The notes beneath the pieces are model-generated. The model searched no databases and was not told where the DNA came from. It saw only the letters and a list, made by a program, of their open reading frames with translations. DNA of 64,000 bases from Roseovarius sp. GTDB lineage: Bacteria > Pseudomonadota > Alphaproteobacteria > Rhodobacterales > Rhodobacteraceae. Positions within the stretch are counted from its first letter, which is position 1, and each line of letters begins with the position of its first letter. Positions 9,447 to 21,030 of the stretch are shown in pieces. The DNA is taken from the NCBI GenBank assembly GCA_029212365.1, contig JARGOC010000006.1:62001-126000 (forward strand), written 5' to 3'. A program made the position numbers and the translations under genes.

Positions 9447-9462
9447 ATTGACGAACGTCAAT
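9447..9462 (+). promoter_or_regulatory. FNR/FixK-type operator upstream of arc-N-ATPase operon
   Basis: The plus strand reads ATTGACGAACGTCAAT, identical to the minus-strand reading of the site before phaC. The centre is about 105 bases before the first gene. A site centred at -41.5 would put the transcript start near 9496, with a poor -10-like TCTTAT at 9487-9492. The identity in sequence and in orientation relative to the driven operon suggests common control of both arms. Confidence 0.65.
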
Positions 9463-9559
9463 CCTGGATCACCAAGCTGTGGCACGTCTTATTCAGTTTT
9501 ACGGGTTCACCCGGGTTCATTGACGGGTCTGGGTGGGCCGCTTTGAAGGGAGGACAGAC

Positions 9560-11008
9560 ATGTCCGACACGACACCAGCCACACAAAGCCCGGAAGCGCA
9601 GACGCAGTCGCGGTTTCCGACGGCCTACACGATCCTATTCTTGCTCATCTTAATCGTTGCGGCGCTGACATGGATCATCCCGGCGGGCAGTTACGATCGC
9701 GTCATGGACGACACGGTCGGGCGCGAAATCGCGGTTGCGGGCACCTATAAAGAGGTCGCACCGAACCCTCAGGGCTTCTGGGACGTCATGCTGGCTCCGA
9801 CAGCCGGATTTTATGACCCCGACAGTTATGCCGCGAACGCCATTGATGTCGCACTGTTCGTCCTCTTCCTTGGTGGGTTTCTGGGCATCGTCAACGCGAC
9901 CGGGTCAATTGACACAGGCATCCGGGCAGTCATGCGCAGGCTAAAGGGCCGCGAAATATGGATGATCCCGATCCTCATGTCGCTCTTTGCGCTCGGCGGA
10001 ACAACCTACGGCATGGCCGAGGAAACGCTGGCCTTCTACGCCATTCTCATCCCGATTATGATCGCTGCGGGATACGATTCCGTGACTGGCGTTGCGATCA
10101 TTCTGATCGGGGCGGGCATTGGCGTTCTGGGGTCCACGATCAACCCCTTCGCGACAGTCATCGCGGCCAACGCCTCGGGCATCCCCTTCACGGATGGGAT
10201 TACCTTGCGTTTCGTGTTGCTGATCGGTGGCCTGGTGATTTGTGCGGCTTTCGTCATGCGCTACGCGTCGCGTGTAAAAGCCGATCCTGCACGTTCCGTT
10301 GTCGCCAAACAATCGGCGGCACATCGTGCAATCTTCTTGAAGGATCGGTCTGAAGCCTCCGAGGCGGCCACCCTGACCGGCACTCAATCTATCGTTCTTG
10401 TCATTTTCGGACTGACCTTTGCCGTGATGATCTGGGGCGTTTCCTCACAGGATTGGTGGATGGCACGCATGGGCGCTCTGTTTATGGGGTCAGCGATTGT
10501 CATCGGCCTGATCGCGCGCATGGGCGAGAAACAGATCACCGGAAACTTCGTTGACGGGGCGCGCGACCTGTTGGGCGTGGCGCTGGTGGTGGGGCTGGCC
10601 CGCGCCATCGTTGTGATCATGGAGAATGGGCTGATCGCCGACACAATTCTTCACAGTGCGGAGCAATCCCTCGCGGGCTTGGGCGATCTGGCCTTTATCA
10701 ACCTGATGTTCTGGATTGAGGTCGGGATGAGCTTTTTCGTGCCGTCCTCCTCTGGTCTGGCGGTGTTGTCGATGCCGATCATGGCACCGCTTGCCGACTT
10801 CGCTGATGTAGCACGCAGCCTTGTGGTCACTGCCTATCAATCTGCAAACGGGCTGGTCAATCTGATCAATCCAACCTTTGCCGTCGTCATCGGTGGCCTC
10901 ACCATCGGGCGTGTTTCCTATGACCGCTGGCTTGCGTTCATCTGGCCGCTGCTTCTGATCCTGACCGTGTTCATCTCTGTAGCACTTAGCATTGCCGCCA
11001 TCATTTGA
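9560..11008 (+). CDS. YfcC-family carrier, probable arginine/ornithine exchanger
   Basis: This 482-residue integral membrane protein of the YfcC type has about 11-12 TM segments. It carries the N-terminal helix followed by [12 protein letters not shown], the motif [17 protein letters not shown] and a late [18 protein letters not shown] re-entrant-like segment. The start at 9560 (MSDTTPATQ) is chosen for its strong AGGGAGG ribosome site; an in-frame start 27 bases earlier is poorer. Its position as first gene before arcA suggests it brings in arginine and exports ornithine, replacing the usual ArcD of the APC superfamily. The substrate is inferred from context only. Confidence 0.82.
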   Translation: MSDTTPATQSPEAQTQSRFPTAYTILFLLILIVAALTWIIPAGSYDRVMDDTVGREIAVAGTYKEVAPNPQGFWDVMLAPTAGFYDPDSYAANAIDVALFVLFLGGFLGIVNATGSIDTGIRAVMRRLKGREIWMIPILMSLFALGGTTYGMAEETLAFYAILIPIMIAAGYDSVTGVAIILIGAGIGVLGSTINPFATVIAANASGIPFTDGITLRFVLLIGGLVICAAFVMRYASRVKADPARSVVAKQSAAHRAIFLKDRSEASEAATLTGTQSIVLVIFGLTFAVMIWGVSSQDWWMARMGALFMGSAIVIGLIARMGEKQITGNFVDGARDLLGVALVVGLARAIVVIMENGLIADTILHSAEQSLAGLGDLAFINLMFWIEVGMSFFVPSSSGLAVLSMPIMAPLADFADVARSLVVTAYQSANGLVNLINPTFAVVIGGLTIGRVSYDRWLAFIWPLLLILTVFISVALSIAAII

Positions 11009-11021
11009 AGGAGTAAACCCA

Positions 11022-12251
11022 ATGACAGATCATCCTTTAGGTGTTCATTCTGAGACGGGCACATTGCGGCAGGTGATCATTTGTCGCCCCGGCCTAGCCC
11101 ACCGCCGCCTGACGCCGGAGAATTGCCAGAGCCTTTTGTTCGACGATGTGTTCTGGGTCAAGCAGGCCCAAAAGGACCACCACGTTTTTGCACAAACGAT
11201 GCGCGATGAAGGGGTCGAGGTTTTGGACGTCAATGATCTGCTGGCGGAAACCTTGGACATCCCGGATGGCCGCGATTGGCTGCTGGATCATCGGATCGTA
11301 CCCGATCAGATCGGCGTTGGTATGGTGGCTGAACTGCGGTCTTGGATGGATGAATTGCCCGGCACGCAATTGGCAGAGTATTTGCTTGGCGGTCTTGCCA
11401 CCAACGATCTGCCATTTCAACCATCAGGTCTATTTGGCAGTTACCTTGGCCAACATGGGTTTATCCTGCCGCCTTTGCCGAATGCGCTTTTCACACGAGA
11501 CAATTCCGCGTGGGTTTTCGGGGGTGTATCGGTCAATCCGATGTATTGGGCCGCGCGGCGCCCCGAGACCCTGCTGAACACGGCGATCTACAAATTCCAC
11601 CCCAAGTTTGCGGGCAAAACCACGATCCACTTTGGCGATCCGACGCTTGATCATGGGCTGGCCACGGTAGAAGGGGGAGACATCATGCCCGTTGGTGATG
11701 GCACAGTCCTCGTCGGCATGGGCGAGCGGTCCTCGCCGCAAGGTGTGGGCCAATTGGCCGAGGCGCTCTTTGACACAGGCGCAGCCCAGAGGGTTCTGGC
11801 CTTTGCCATCCCTAAATCGCGCGCAGCGATGCATCTGGATACGGTTTTTACCCTTTGTGGCGGTGATGTGGTGACCACCTTCAAGGAGGTCGCAGACGAG
11901 CTGGTCTGTTATGATATCCGCCCCGGCGAAGACGCTGCTCCCCTCCAGTTCACTCATGACCCGCGCCCGATTTTTGAAATCGTGGCCGAAGTGCTTGGCT
12001 ACAAGCGCCTGACGGTCGTTCCGACCGGCGGCAATACCGAGGAGGAGCGATCTCGTGAGCAATGGAACGACGGCAACAACGTGCTGGCCCTGCGGCCGGG
12101 CGTCGTCATTGGTTATGACCGCAACGACGATACCAACGCCGCGTTAAAGGCCGCCGGGATCGAGGTACTGGCCATCCCCGGTGCTGAACTTGGGCGGGGC
12201 CGCGGCGGCGGTCATTGCATGAGCTGCCCCACCATCCGTGACGCGGTCTGA
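11022..12251 (+). CDS. arcA: Arginine deiminase
   Basis: The 409-residue cytoplasmic enzyme hydrolyses arginine to citrulline and ammonia. Motifs include [18 protein letters not shown] at the N-terminus, FTRDNS and the C-terminal GGGHCMSCP, where Cys399 is the nucleophile by alignment with the family. The ATG at 11022 follows AAGGAG; a start inside the carrier gene is unlikely. First enzyme of the three-step pathway arcA-arcB-arcC, which makes one ATP per arginine. Confidence 0.95.
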   Translation: MTDHPLGVHSETGTLRQVIICRPGLAHRRLTPENCQSLLFDDVFWVKQAQKDHHVFAQTMRDEGVEVLDVNDLLAETLDIPDGRDWLLDHRIVPDQIGVGMVAELRSWMDELPGTQLAEYLLGGLATNDLPFQPSGLFGSYLGQHGFILPPLPNALFTRDNSAWVFGGVSVNPMYWAARRPETLLNTAIYKFHPKFAGKTTIHFGDPTLDHGLATVEGGDIMPVGDGTVLVGMGERSSPQGVGQLAEALFDTGAAQRVLAFAIPKSRAAMHLDTVFTLCGGDVVTTFKEVADELVCYDIRPGEDAAPLQFTHDPRPIFEIVAEVLGYKRLTVVPTGGNTEEERSREQWNDGNNVLALRPGVVIGYDRNDDTNAALKAAGIEVLAIPGAELGRGRGGGHCMSCPTIRDAV

Positions 12252-12269
12252 TCAGACAAGGAACCCCCA

Positions 12270-13271
12270 ATGGCTTTCAATCTCAAGAACCGACATTTCC
12301 TGACCCTGCGAGACTTCACGCCCCGCGAGATCGCGTTTCTGCTGAAGCTGGCAGTTGATCTGAAGGCTGCGAAATACGCCGGGACAGAGCAGCCGGTGCT
12401 GCAAGGCAAAGATATCGCGCTAATTTTTGAAAAAGACAGCACGCGCACAAGGGTGGGGTTCGAAGTTGCCGCCTATGACCAAGGCGCCCGCGTGACCTAT
12501 CTGGGGCCGACGGGATCGCATATCGGGCATAAGGAATCCGTCAAGGATACTGCGCGCGTGTTGGGCCAGATCTATGACGCCATCGAATATCGTGGCTTTG
12601 GCCAAGAGGTCGTCGAGCAGCTTGCCGAGTATTCGGGCGTGCCTGTCTATAACGGTCTGACCGACGAGTTCCATCCGACGCAAATCCTTGCTGATTTTTT
12701 GACCATGCAGGAACATGTCGAAAAGCCACTGCACCGCGTGGCCTATGCCTTTCTTGGCGATGCCGGAAACAACATGGGCGACAGCCTGCTGATTGGCGGG
12801 GCCAAGATGGGTATGGACGTGCGTCTGTGCGCCCCTAAGGCGTGCTGGCCAGTGCAAGAGATCATCGACGAAGCCGAAGAGATCGCACAGGAAACCGGCG
12901 CCCGCGTGACGATCACCCAAGACGTTGACGCAGCCGTTAAGGACGTCGATTTCATCTACACCGATGTTTGGGTGTCGATGGGTGAACCCAAGGAGAAATG
13001 GGCCGAGCGCATCGCATTGCTCAAACCCTATCAGGTGACCGCCGACGTGATGGCCAAGACAGGCAACCCGCGGGCCTGTTTCATGCATTGCCTTCCAGCC
13101 TTCCACAATGCGCAAACCTCGGTGGGGGCCGAGATCAAGGAGGCGTTCGGTCTCGATTCGATGGAGGTTACGGAAGAGGTCTTCGAGAGTTCGGCGTCCA
13201 TCGTGTTTGACCAGGCAGAGAACCGGATGCACACCATCAAGGCCGTCTTGGTCGCTACGTTGGGGGGCTGA
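12270..13271 (+). CDS. arcB: Ornithine carbamoyltransferase, catabolic
   Basis: This 333-residue enzyme runs phosphorolysis of citrulline to ornithine and carbamoyl phosphate. The carbamoyl-phosphate loop STRTRVGFE and the ornithine-side motif MHCLPAFH are present, with the ADI-type N-terminus [16 protein letters not shown]. Ribosome site AAGGAA. It differs from the second, 308-residue OTC in the window (anabolic argF at 28 kb), whose neighbour is argD. It ends one base before the arcC ATG (TGAG-ATG). Confidence 0.95.
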   Translation: MAFNLKNRHFLTLRDFTPREIAFLLKLAVDLKAAKYAGTEQPVLQGKDIALIFEKDSTRTRVGFEVAAYDQGARVTYLGPTGSHIGHKESVKDTARVLGQIYDAIEYRGFGQEVVEQLAEYSGVPVYNGLTDEFHPTQILADFLTMQEHVEKPLHRVAYAFLGDAGNNMGDSLLIGGAKMGMDVRLCAPKACWPVQEIIDEAEEIAQETGARVTITQDVDAAVKDVDFIYTDVWVSMGEPKEKWAERIALLKPYQVTADVMAKTGNPRACFMHCLPAFHNAQTSVGAEIKEAFGLDSMEVTEEVFESSASIVFDQAENRMHTIKAVLVATLGG

Positions 13272-13272
13272 G

Positions 13273-15984
<2,712 letters not shown>

Positions 15985-15988
<4 letters not shown>

Positions 15989-16272
15989 GCCGCGACCCGG
16001 ACAAATCTGCCGAAGATATCGCGCGGCAGGCCAAACGCATGAAATCATCGCGCGATCATCCTGGCCCAAGCCCGCTGCGCGGCATTGGCACCTTTGGCAT
16101 GATCGGCTGGTCAATTGCTGTACCGACGGTGGGGGGCGCATTTCTGGGCCTCTGGCTGGACCGCGTGACCCCACAAAATTTCTCATGGACGATTGCCCTG
16201 ATCCTTGGTGGCGTCGTGCTCGGCGCGTTCATCGCAGCCGCGTGGATCAACAAAGAAGGAGGCGAGGAATGA
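15985..16272 (+). CDS. atpQ: N-ATPase assembly/accessory subunit AtpQ (AtpI/AtpZ-like)
   Basis: The 95-residue protein has a charged N-terminus (residues 1-35) and two TM helices (about 38-60 and 65-85; GTFGMIGWSIAVPTVGGAFL and ALILGGVVLGAFIAAAW). Fold and position match the AtpQ subunit specific to N-ATPase operons, related to AtpI/AtpZ ring-assembly factors. Coupled by ATGA overlaps at both ends. Confidence 0.82.
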
Positions 16273-16568
16273 TTGCTGTGGATTGGATTGCTCTGGCTTT
16301 GGGGGGCGTTGCGGGGGTTTTCATGAGCATTGTTTTCTTCGCGGGGTTGGCTTTTGGGATGCAGCGCGCCCTGCAGGCTGACTATGTGATCAAAACCCTC
16401 GCTCTGAGTGCGGTCATTCGCATTGCAGCTTTCCTCGGGATTGGCTGGCTTGTCGTGATGCAGGCAGGGCCATGGGCTTTCGCGGGATACGGCGCGGCCT
16501 TTTTCACCTGTCGTCGCATCGTGATCTTATGCGCCGGGATAACCGCCCCGTCAGGATTGGCTAAATGA
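16269..16568 (+). CDS. atpR: N-ATPase subunit AtpR
   Basis: The 99-residue membrane protein has three hydrophobic segments. It starts MIAVDWIALALGGVAGVFMS, has buried-looking Arg residues (QRALQ, VIRIAAF) and ends GAAFFTCRRIVILCAG. Position between atpQ and atpB and size fit AtpR, a small membrane subunit known only from N-ATPase operons. The ATG at 16269 overlaps the atpQ stop (ATGA); a longer upstream frame is open by chance. Confidence 0.8.
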   Translation: MIAVDWIALALGGVAGVFMSIVFFAGLAFGMQRALQADYVIKTLALSAVIRIAAFLGIGWLVVMQAGPWAFAGYGAAFFTCRRIVILCAGITAPSGLAK

Positions 16569-17245
16569 CCCTCTCACCGGATGAAATAATCCTGTTCGTT
16601 GTCTGGGGGGTGCCCTTAAACGCGACCATTTTCCATACGTGGATCGTGATGGGGGTGCTGACGGCGGTCTCTTTGCTCATCACCCGCAAACTGCGCCCTG
16701 ATGTGCCGCCCAACCGCTGGCGCACCGCGCTGGAAGTGATCGTGCAAGGCATCCAGTCTCAGATCGAAGAAATCACTGAGGGCCCGTCCCGCCATCTGCT
16801 GTATTTCGTCGGTACGCTCTTCCTGTTTGTTGCGGTCTCGAACTTAATGCTGGTCGTTCCCGGCTTCGAGCCTCCCACGTCGTCGCTCTCAACGACAACG
16901 GCTCTGGCGCTGTCCGTCCTTGTGGCTGTACCGCTTTTTGGCATCACCAGTCGCGGTTTGGGCGGCTATCTCAAGACCTATCTTGAACCCTCTTTCATCA
17001 TGCTGCCCTTCAACATCATATCAGAATTCTCGCGCGGTATCTCGCTGGCGATCCGTCTCTACGGCAACATCATGAGCGGGGCGGTGATCGCGGCTATTCT
17101 CCTGACGATTGCCCCGTTTTTCTTTCCGGTGGTGATGGATTTGCTCGGACTGCTGACCGGTATGATCCAGGCCTATATCTTTGCGATCCTCGCCACCGTC
17201 TACATCTCAAGCGCCACCGCGCCCAAACACGCATCCACTACCTAG
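16565..17245 (+). CDS. atpB: N-ATPase subunit a
   Basis: The 226-residue stator subunit forms the ion half-channels. The essential helix SLAIRLYGNIMSG carries the invariant Arg (about residue 164). Five to six TM segments are visible. The N-terminus is short, as in other N-ATPase a subunits. ATGA overlap with atpR (16565-16568). Confidence 0.93.
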   Translation: MTLSPDEIILFVVWGVPLNATIFHTWIVMGVLTAVSLLITRKLRPDVPPNRWRTALEVIVQGIQSQIEEITEGPSRHLLYFVGTLFLFVAVSNLMLVVPGFEPPTSSLSTTTALALSVLVAVPLFGITSRGLGGYLKTYLEPSFIMLPFNIISEFSRGISLAIRLYGNIMSGAVIAAILLTIAPFFFPVVMDLLGLLTGMIQAYIFAILATVYISSATAPKHASTT

Positions 17246-17256
17246 GAGCCTTCCCC

Positions 17257-17544
17257 ATGACTGACCTCGCGATAATTGCAGCCATCTCCATTTTCACCGC
17301 CGGATTGACGGTTTCCTTTGGTGCGATTGGCCCGGCGTTGGGCGAGGGCAGGGCGGCGGCCCAAGCGCTCAGCTCGATTGCGCAGCAACCCGATGCCGCC
17401 TCGACCCTGTCGCGCACGCTGTTCGTCAGCCTTGCGATGATCGAATCCACGGCCATTTATTGCTTCGTCGTTGCCATGATCCTGATCTTTGCCAACCCGT
17501 TCTGGAACGCGGCGGTCGAAGCCGCAGCGACAGCGGGAGGCTGA
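17257..17544 (+). CDS. atpE: N-ATPase subunit c (rotor ring)
   Basis: The 95-residue two-helix protein has loop ARG-ARG-less motif AQQPDAAS. The ion site residues are visible: Glu30 in helix 1 (GPALGEGRA), and Glu63, Ser64, Thr65 and Tyr68 in helix 2 (IESTAIY). The E-S-T-x2-Y set is that of Na+-binding rings such as Ilyobacter tartaricus, with Glu in place of its Gln32, the two-carboxylate pattern described for N-ATPases. Ion specificity is thus predicted as Na+, not shown. Ribosome site AGGAG just before the ATG. Confidence 0.93.
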   Translation: MTDLAIIAAISIFTAGLTVSFGAIGPALGEGRAAAQALSSIAQQPDAASTLSRTLFVSLAMIESTAIYCFVVAMILIFANPFWNAAVEAAATAGG

Positions 17545-17548
17545 GCAC

Positions 17549-18304
17549 ATGTCAATTGACTGGCTCACTGTTGCAGCCCAGCTCGTAAATTTCATGGTGC
17601 TCGTGTGGCTGCTAAAGCGGTTTTTATATCGCCCCATTCTGGACGGCATTGACGCGCGTGAGGCGGAGATCGCCGAACGAATGCAGGTCGCTGTGCGTGC
17701 GAAAGAGGTCGCAAAGGTTGCCGAGGCAGAGTACCGCGCGCAAGTGTCAACGCTTCAATCGGAACAAGCTTCAGCGACGGACGCCCTGCGCCATCAAGCA
17801 GAACAGGAGAAAGATACCCTGTTGGCCGAAGCACATGATCGGATCGAGCGGGAACGCAAGGCGTGGCAGACGCATCTGGACGAAGAAGGGCGGACCTTTA
17901 CCGCCAAGCTGCACCACGCCGGTGGTCACGCGCTGCTTGAGCTGACCCGCAAGGCGCTGAGGGATTTGGCCGATGAACCGCTGGAAGCGCGCATTGCAGC
18001 ACATCTTGCCCGCCAGATCGGCTCAATGGACGCAGAATTGCAAAATGCGGCTGGCACCCCTGATGAGGCCGTGGTGACAAGCCACGGCGCGCTGCCCAAA
18101 CCAATACAGGATGAGGTGACAGCGGAATTGCGGCACCGGTTCCCCGATATCGACCTGCGCTTTGATACGGACCAGACCCAGGCACATGGGCTGGTTTTGC
18201 AGATTGGCGGCGCACAGCTCGCATGGACGATCGACACCTATATTGATGGCCTGAACGACCTGATGGCCGATCAGCTGATGACCGCCACCGAGCAAAGGGC
18301 GTGA
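17549..18304 (+). CDS. atpF: N-ATPase subunit b
   Basis: The peripheral-stalk subunit has 251 residues, longer than the ~160 of housekeeping b and typical for N-ATPases. One N-terminal TM helix ([20 protein letters not shown], residues 5-24) is followed by a long charged coiled coil and a C-terminal delta-like part that may replace the missing separate delta gene. The ATG at 17549 follows GGGAGG. The stop overlaps the GTG before alpha. Confidence 0.9.
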   Translation: MSIDWLTVAAQLVNFMVLVWLLKRFLYRPILDGIDAREAEIAERMQVAVRAKEVAKVAEAEYRAQVSTLQSEQASATDALRHQAEQEKDTLLAEAHDRIERERKAWQTHLDEEGRTFTAKLHHAGGHALLELTRKALRDLADEPLEARIAAHLARQIGSMDAELQNAAGTPDEAVVTSHGALPKPIQDEVTAELRHRFPDIDLRFDTDQTQAHGLVLQIGGAQLAWTIDTYIDGLNDLMADQLMTATEQRA

Positions 18305-18309
18305 CGTCA

Positions 18310-19848
18310 ATGACCCATGATATCAAAAGGCCTTCCATCGAACCTGATGACCTCTTGGCGGCCTTGCTGCAAAGCCCGTCCCCTGCACCTCGTCTCAGCG
18401 AAATGGGTGAGGTTGCAGAAATCGCAGACGGTATCGCAATCGTCTCCGGATTACAGCGTGCTCTGTCAGATGAGGTGTTGAATTTCGAGAGTGGCGTGAG
18501 TGGCATCGTGCTCGACGTTGAGCCGGATCGCCTTGGGGTGGTTCTGCTCGGGGCGTCTGACCACGTGACGGTTGGCGAACGGGTGGTCAGATCACACCGT
18601 ATGGTCAGCGCGAGCGTCGGAGACGATCTGCTGGGCCGTGTCGTGGATGCGCTTGGCAACCCAAGCGATGGCAAAGGTCCGCTGAAATCCGAAAAATTGC
18701 ACCCCGTTGAGGCAGAAGCCCCGCAAATTCTTGCGCGCAGGGCGATATCGCGCCCGCTTGCGACAGGGATCAAGGCGATTGATGCCGCCGTGCCCATTGG
18801 CCTTGGGCAACGTCAACTGGTGATCGGCGACCGGCAGACGGGCAAAACGTCGATCTCGGTCGATGCGATTCTGAACCAAAAAAACACCGACGTGGTCTGT
18901 ATCTATTGCGCCATCGGCCAACGCGGCGACGCGGTGGCCAAGGTCATCGGCGCGCTCCGCGACGGCGGCATGATGGACCGGACCATCATTATGGCCGCGG
19001 GCGATGAAGAGGCAGCGGGCCTGGCTTACGTGGCGCCCTATGCGGCCATGACAATGGCTGAGAGTTTTGCAGCAAAGGGCAGAGACGTCTTGATCGTGTT
19101 TGACGACCTGACGCACCACGCCCGGTCCTACCGCGAATTGTCACTTCTGTTGCGCCGCCCACCGGGGCGCGAGGCATTTCCCGGTGACATTTTTTATATT
19201 CACGCCCGCCTTCTGGAGCGCGCGGGGCAGTTTGCCGATCTTGTCGGGGGTGGTTCGATCACGGCCTTGGCAGTTGTCGAGACACAGGCCGAAAACCTCT
19301 CGGCCTATATCCCGACCAACCTTATCTCGATCACCGATGGGCAAGTATACTTGTCGCCCCGGCTCGTGCGCAAAAACCAGTTTCCCGCCGTCGATCTTGG
19401 CAAGTCGGTCAGCCGGGTCGGAGGCAAGGCGCAAAGCCCGGCCTTTCAGTCGGTCGCGGGCAATCTGCGTGTAACCCTGTCACAATTCGAAGAGTTGGAG
19501 GATTTTGCCCGGTTCGGCACACGTCTTGATGAGGCTACACGCGCCCGTCTGACACGTGGCGCGGCTGTTCGCGGTGCTTTGCGTCAGGCCGAACGAGACC
19601 CGATGACCGCTATCGAGCAACTGACCGTGCTTTTGGCGGCGAACGAAGGTGTCTTTGACGCGTTGAATGAAGTTGACGCCGATGTGGTCATGCTGCGGCT
19701 TCGGGCGGCGGCACGGCGCGATCTTGAGGACCTTGCCGATCAGATCTCAGATGGCGCGACCCTCGACGAGGCAGCGCAGGACCGGATGATCGCGCTCGGG
19801 CAGCAGGCGCGCAAGGAAAAAGGGGCCGGATATGCCCCCGTCACTTGA
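18310..19848 (+). CDS. atpA: N-ATPase subunit alpha
   Basis: The 512-residue F1 subunit has Walker A GDRQTGKT at 173-180, [12 protein letters not shown] at about 200 and a DELSDELTA-like motif here reading [14 protein letters not shown]. The ATG at 18310 has AAGGGCG at a suitable distance. A GTG nine bases earlier (18301) overlaps the atpF stop but has no room for a ribosome site; both give nearly the same protein. Overlaps gamma by 17 bases. Confidence 0.94.
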   Translation: MTHDIKRPSIEPDDLLAALLQSPSPAPRLSEMGEVAEIADGIAIVSGLQRALSDEVLNFESGVSGIVLDVEPDRLGVVLLGASDHVTVGERVVRSHRMVSASVGDDLLGRVVDALGNPSDGKGPLKSEKLHPVEAEAPQILARRAISRPLATGIKAIDAAVPIGLGQRQLVIGDRQTGKTSISVDAILNQKNTDVVCIYCAIGQRGDAVAKVIGALRDGGMMDRTIIMAAGDEEAAGLAYVAPYAAMTMAESFAAKGRDVLIVFDDLTHHARSYRELSLLLRRPPGREAFPGDIFYIHARLLERAGQFADLVGGGSITALAVVETQAENLSAYIPTNLISITDGQVYLSPRLVRKNQFPAVDLGKSVSRVGGKAQSPAFQSVAGNLRVTLSQFEELEDFARFGTRLDEATRARLTRGAAVRGALRQAERDPMTAIEQLTVLLAANEGVFDALNEVDADVVMLRLRAAARRDLEDLADQISDGATLDEAAQDRMIALGQQARKEKGAGYAPVT

Positions 19849-20929
19849 GACTCTGACACGTCAGATGAGCAGCATGGACAGTATCCACAGCGTTGTGCGC
19901 ACGATGAAAACACTGTCGGTCATCAACTCCGCGCCTTATGAACAGGCCAACCGAGCGATTGAGGCCTTTCATCAGACCGCACGGGACGGCCTTCATGCGT
20001 TTCTCTGGGCAGCCGGTCTGCCAGATTTTGCGGTACATGGGGGCGGTCCACGGGTGATGGTGGTCTTTGGGTCCGATCACGGTCTGTGTGGCAATTACAA
20101 TGATGTTCTTGCGGCGCATGTGGCCGGGCGGTTTGAGGCGGGCGAGGGGCGCGCGTCCACTGTCTTATGTGTCGGCGCTCAAATGGCCGACGCTCTGGAT
20201 GATCACTCAATTGACGTTGAGCGGTTGTTCCTGCCGCCAGCTTCAGTTGACGGGATTGGACGACTGGCAAACCTTTTGACGCAACAATTAGACGCTTTGC
20301 GCCTGACAGCCAATGCGTCCGAAATAGCAGTGGACCTCGCGTTCACCGCGCGGCACGACAGTGGTTCGCAGATCACACAAATCCTGCCCTTGCTCCCGCT
20401 CGACGCGACGGTATTGAACGATCTGAAACAGACGCCTTGGGTGTCGCGCAGCCTGCCGACGTTCTCAATGCCCGCGAATGCACTCTTTCGGTCTTTGATC
20501 CGAAACTATGTCTTTGCAAGCCTGTTCAAGGCCTCGGTGGAAGCCATGGTGACTGAAAACGCCGCAAGATTGGCCTTGATGCAGCAGGCGGATCAGTCCG
20601 TGGAGGACAGATTGGAGGCGCTTAGATCGGATGCGAACGCCCTGCGTCAGAACGGCATCACGACCGAACTTCTGGATGTGATCATCGGCTTTGAAGCGCT
20701 GAAGAAAACCCGGCGTCAAAGCCCCCAGAGGCGAAAAAAAACCCACCATGACACTTTGAAAACAAAGGAAAACACCATGAAAGCCTTATCAACATTTGCC
20801 ATCTTGGCGATGCTTTTGGGCGCTGCTGGATGCACCGATCCAAACCACTATCCGATCAGCCGACAAGAGTGCGGCCCGGATGATCCGGTTCAGGATATGA
20901 ATGCAAGCGACTGTATACCGCCGCTCTGA
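19832..20929 (+). CDS. atpG: N-ATPase subunit gamma, frame reads into downstream lipoprotein
   Basis: The gamma-like part is about residues 1-295: an N-terminal helix with [21 protein letters not shown], the central fold [13 protein letters not shown] and the C-terminal helix [17 protein letters not shown]. Normal family length is about 290. The frame has no stop there; it continues through [16 protein letters not shown] into the lipoprotein gene that starts at 20777, giving 365 residues in total. At 20734-20741 there are eight A, in the register A-AAA-AAA. A slip of -1 ends the protein at TGA 20749-20751, and +1 at TGA 20757-20759. Thus the natural end may depend on slippage, a real stop loss or a sequence error. 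Confidence 0.85.
   Translation: MPPSLETLTRQMSSMDSIHSVVRTMKTLSVINSAPYEQANRAIEAFHQTARDGLHAFLWAAGLPDFAVHGGGPRVMVVFGSDHGLCGNYNDVLAAHVAGRFEAGEGRASTVLCVGAQMADALDDHSIDVERLFLPPASVDGIGRLANLLTQQLDALRLTANASEIAVDLAFTARHDSGSQITQILPLLPLDATVLNDLKQTPWVSRSLPTFSMPANALFRSLIRNYVFASLFKASVEAMVTENAARLALMQQADQSVEDRLEALRSDANALRQNGITTELLDVIIGFEALKKTRRQSPQRRKKTHHDTLKTKENTMKALSTFAILAMLLGAAGCTDPNHYPISRQECGPDDPVQDMNASDCIPPL
20734..20741 (+). other. Slip-prone A8 run at the end of atpG
   Basis: The zero-frame codons are CGA AAA AAA ACC, so the heptamer A-AAA-AAA stands in the X-XXY-YYZ register of bacterial -1 frameshift sites. A -1 slip gives a product ending RRKKNPP and stopping at 20751. Runs of this length are also prone to RNA polymerase slippage. 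No clear stimulatory hairpin was identified downstream. Confidence 0.45.
20777..20929 (+). CDS. Small lipoprotein at the end of the N-ATPase operon (50 aa)
   Basis: A 50-residue product with signal [19 protein letters not shown]; the lipobox GAAGC predicts lipidation at Cys19. The mature part contains two more Cys and an acidic [10 protein letters not shown] segment. The ATG is preceded by AAAGGA at a proper distance, so it has its own initiation signal even though it lies in frame with gamma. Function unknown. It closes the plus-strand operon, converging on the Crp/Fnr gene. Confidence 0.7.
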   Translation: MKALSTFAILAMLLGAAGCTDPNHYPISRQECGPDDPVQDMNASDCIPPL

Positions 20930-21030
20930 CCGAGCAAGGCAGCAAAGTGCTTGGGGTGGGTCAATACCTGAGGATCCACTCCCAGCTCAAGAAGCGCTCT
21001 AGGTGCTAAGCCTTGTGCGGCCCGATGCCA

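Noticed and set aside
9270..9485. Longer version of the small lipoprotein frame starting at 9485
   Set aside because: It would run across the FNR-type palindrome; only the shorter start at 9434 is kept, at low confidence.
18301..18309. GTG start for atpA overlapping the atpF stop
   Set aside because: The ribosome-site-like AAGGGCG directly abuts the GTG, leaving no spacing; ATG 18310 fits better.
17898..18797. 299-codon Ser/Arg-rich frame opposite atpF-atpA
   Set aside because: Composition and position are those of an antisense shadow; no start signal.
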